From a virus: 23,873 nt of DNA. Numbering within the stretch: position 1 is the first letter of the stretch; each line of letters begins with the position of its first letter. Positions 22,543 through 23,873 of this stretch are shown here, one piece after another. The DNA lies in the IMG/VR virus record IMGVR_UViG_3300035034_003473, positions 1 to 23,873 of that record. One strand, 5' to 3'. The notes under the pieces were generated by a model. It did not search any database, was not told the origin of the DNA, and saw only the letters and a program-made list of their open reading frames with translations. The position numbers were made by a program, and so were the translations under genes.

Positions 22543-23004
22543 CTGTTTCCTTTTTTAGCGGACAAAGATTGTCCTGACAAATTGAAGATTCTGGTGGCTG
22601 ATATGATTACCAGTTACATCACAGTCAATAATAACAGAACGAAGCTCGTAGATGATTTTGAAAAGCCGGTATTAAGTAATGCAGATTTGTTTGAATTAGC
22701 CAAAGAGACCATTAAAGCTTACAACGAGGATCAAGACGCATTTGCCGAGCTTCTGTTTTATAGGGATAACGGAAAGCTTTTAAAAAAGCATTCCATTTTT
22801 GACCAGGAGAATTTGCAGGAAGAAGTAGACCATATGAAAGATTTAGATTTGTACAAAGCGTATAAGAATCTAGGGTCAAAATTATCACGCCTTCGCAAGA
22901 AACTAAAAACGGAAGCTTCAAAAGAAGTAGAGCGTTTAATTTGTCTTACTTCAACAAAAAGAGAAATGATTAAAGCAAAGTTAGATGAAAAACAAATTCT
23001 TTGA
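22543..23004 (+). CDS. Hypothetical late protein lacking an ATG start, downstream frameshift partner
   Basis: The frame is open from 22507. Between there and ATG at 22603 the only near-start codons are CTG 22543 and TTG 22582, yet the stretch RELFPFLADKDCPDKLKILV before the TTG looks like real protein, not noise. I therefore give the boundary at the CTG with low certainty. Expression by -1 frameshift from the upstream gene is the favoured reading. The product is helical, with the charged segment LGSKLSRLRKKLKTEASKEVERL at the C-terminus. It overlaps the next gene by 20 bp (22985-23004). The function is unknown. Confidence 0.5.
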   Translation: MFPFLADKDCPDKLKILVADMITSYITVNNNRTKLVDDFEKPVLSNADLFELAKETIKAYNEDQDAFAELLFYRDNGKLLKKHSIFDQENLQEEVDHMKDLDLYKAYKNLGSKLSRLRKKLKTEASKEVERLICLTSTKREMIKAKLDEKQIL

Positions 23005-23602
23005 TATTTCAGGAAAGCAGCAAGCAGAAGAGCAAAAGGTTTCTTCTGTTTTCAAATCAAAGTACATCAATAAGCATTTTCAAAAGATAGCTTATTTGCA
23101 CAAAGATTTGTTAAGGCTTCCTACTGATGAAGAGTTCTTTTTTTTGCAGACAGACAATTCATTTAACGCTTTTACATTTATACCTTTTATAGCGCAACAT
23201 CAAAGCATAGAACACTTGCAGATTTGCACCTATTCTATCAGCAGACGTGTAATTGATGCTTTATTAGAACTGCACGACAAAGGTTACGCAGAACGCATTA
23301 CGTTAATGATTTCAGATTCGTTAATTAAAAGAAATCCGACTACGGTAGATTTGTTGGCAGCGCAAGTGCATTCCAGACCCAATTTTGAGGTTCAGTTTTC
23401 TTGGAGTCATGCAAAAGTTACCTTAATTAAAACAAAAGACCAGTATTTTGGCATAGAAGGTTCAGGAAATCATTCAGAGAATGCCTTTTATGAGCAATAT
23501 GTATTTTATAATTCAAAAGACACCTATGAATTCAGAAGCAAACTCTTTAGTGAAGTACAAATCCGAGCTAAGGCTGTCGCAGGAACAGTACAGCCAAATT
23601 GA
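22985..23602 (+). CDS. Phospholipase D-like (single HKD) protein
   Basis: A 205-residue protein of the PLD-like superfamily. The C-terminal half carries H142-A-K144, D152 and the following GSGN (159-162) in SWSHAKVTLIK and FGIEGSGNHSEN, a slightly widened form of HxK(x)4D(x)6GSxxN. The central YSISRRVIDALLELHDKG and ERITLMISDSLI segments fit the alternating strand-helix fold. One HKD motif suggests a homodimeric active site, as in Nuc-type nucleases. It lies between head genes and the small terminase, so a role in DNA processing during packaging is possible but not shown. Confidence 0.7.
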   Translation: MKNKFFDISGKQQAEEQKVSSVFKSKYINKHFQKIAYLHKDLLRLPTDEEFFFLQTDNSFNAFTFIPFIAQHQSIEHLQICTYSISRRVIDALLELHDKGYAERITLMISDSLIKRNPTTVDLLAAQVHSRPNFEVQFSWSHAKVTLIKTKDQYFGIEGSGNHSENAFYEQYVFYNSKDTYEFRSKLFSEVQIRAKAVAGTVQPN

Positions 23603-23873
23603 AACTTTAGCAGCTAGCAACTTCGCTCCGAGAAATATAGCCAAATACTTAGATGTAAATCTAAAGGTGTTTATGCTGGAGTGGAATGATAAAGATACCT
23701 TGGTTCGGCATCATTATGATAGAGGAATTTTACAAAGTCAATTTGATATTTCCAACAGTCTGAAAGGATTGGCAGACAAGGGAAATATTACGGCAGTTCA
23801 AGAGTTCAAAAAGCTTCAGCTAGAAAACGAAATCGAAAACTTAAAAACACAATTTTTCAACAATGAATATTGA
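23526..23873 (+). CDS. Probable small terminase subunit
   Basis: The frame ends with TGA at the last base of the window. The longer frame from 23481 starts deep inside the PLD-like gene; the ATG at 23526 (MNSEANSLVKYK) gives 115 residues and still overlaps it by 77 bp. A GTG at about 23550 is another option. Residues about 18-45 (QEQYSQIETLAASNFAPRNI, then AKYLDV) read as an N-terminal HTH of the terminase small-subunit type, followed by a helical part (NSLKGLADKGNITAVQEFKK) seen in the same class. The large terminase is expected directly beyond the right edge. Confidence 0.65.
   Translation: MNSEANSLVKYKSELRLSQEQYSQIETLAASNFAPRNIAKYLDVNLKVFMLEWNDKDTLVRHHYDRGILQSQFDISNSLKGLADKGNITAVQEFKKLQLENEIENLKTQFFNNEY

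Overview
This window is a large part of a temperate tailed-phage genome, or a prophage in circular or permuted form, from a member of the Bacteroidota, most likely Flavobacteriia. The signs are low GC, promoters of the Bacteroidota TAnnTTTG type, weak or absent Shine-Dalgarno sequences, a primase whose CHC2-type domain lacks most zinc ligands as in Bacteroidota DnaG, and a fibre protein with the FISUMP domain common in that phylum. No host housekeeping gene is visible.

Layout. 1-747 is the 3' end of a tail-type structural gene. It meets a convergent integrase (744-1928, minus) with overlapping stop codons. A short interval (1929-2061) is the best attP candidate. The lysogeny switch follows: a minus-strand HTH repressor (2062-2475), a 173-bp control region with opposed promoter elements and four 11-bp-phased GCAA repeats, then a rightward operon of a small basic protein and a LuxR-type regulator, closed by a strong terminator at 3564-3587. 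The early/replication block (3609-9976) holds an ASCH-like protein, a scar of a lost gene, a stand-alone ATPase that is a paralogue of the phage's own helicase domain, several small accessory genes and a 1104-aa primase-helicase. The 281-bp gap at 9977-10257 has no gene. It carries nested inverted repeats and about nine copies of TCAGTAAR, and is a good candidate origin or control region.

The late region (10258 to the end) contains tail and fibre genes (10529-15159; the fibre part is markedly AT-rich), a membrane and lysis group (15189-17864; M15 peptidase and 3TM-type holin), a head module (S49 protease, scaffold-capsid fusion, a second structural protein; 17930-21919), a pair of genes linked by a likely -1 frameshift (22040-23004), a PLD-like protein, and a small-terminase-like gene ending at the last base. 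Large terminase, portal and most tail genes must lie beyond the right edge, so the head genes precede the terminase, unlike lambda or HK97 order.

The most notable regulatory finding is a family of four sites, each a GTCACAY box exactly 19-20 nt upstream of a one-mismatch TAnnTTTG box, placed just before the first genes of four late transcription units (10529, 16952, 17930, 22040). I read them as coordinated late promoters whose -33 element is replaced by an activator site. The phage LuxR-type protein is the obvious candidate activator, but this is unproven. Other points of interest are the helicase paralogue, the nested repeats, the poly-A frameshift site and a FISUMP domain with its halves in swapped order.
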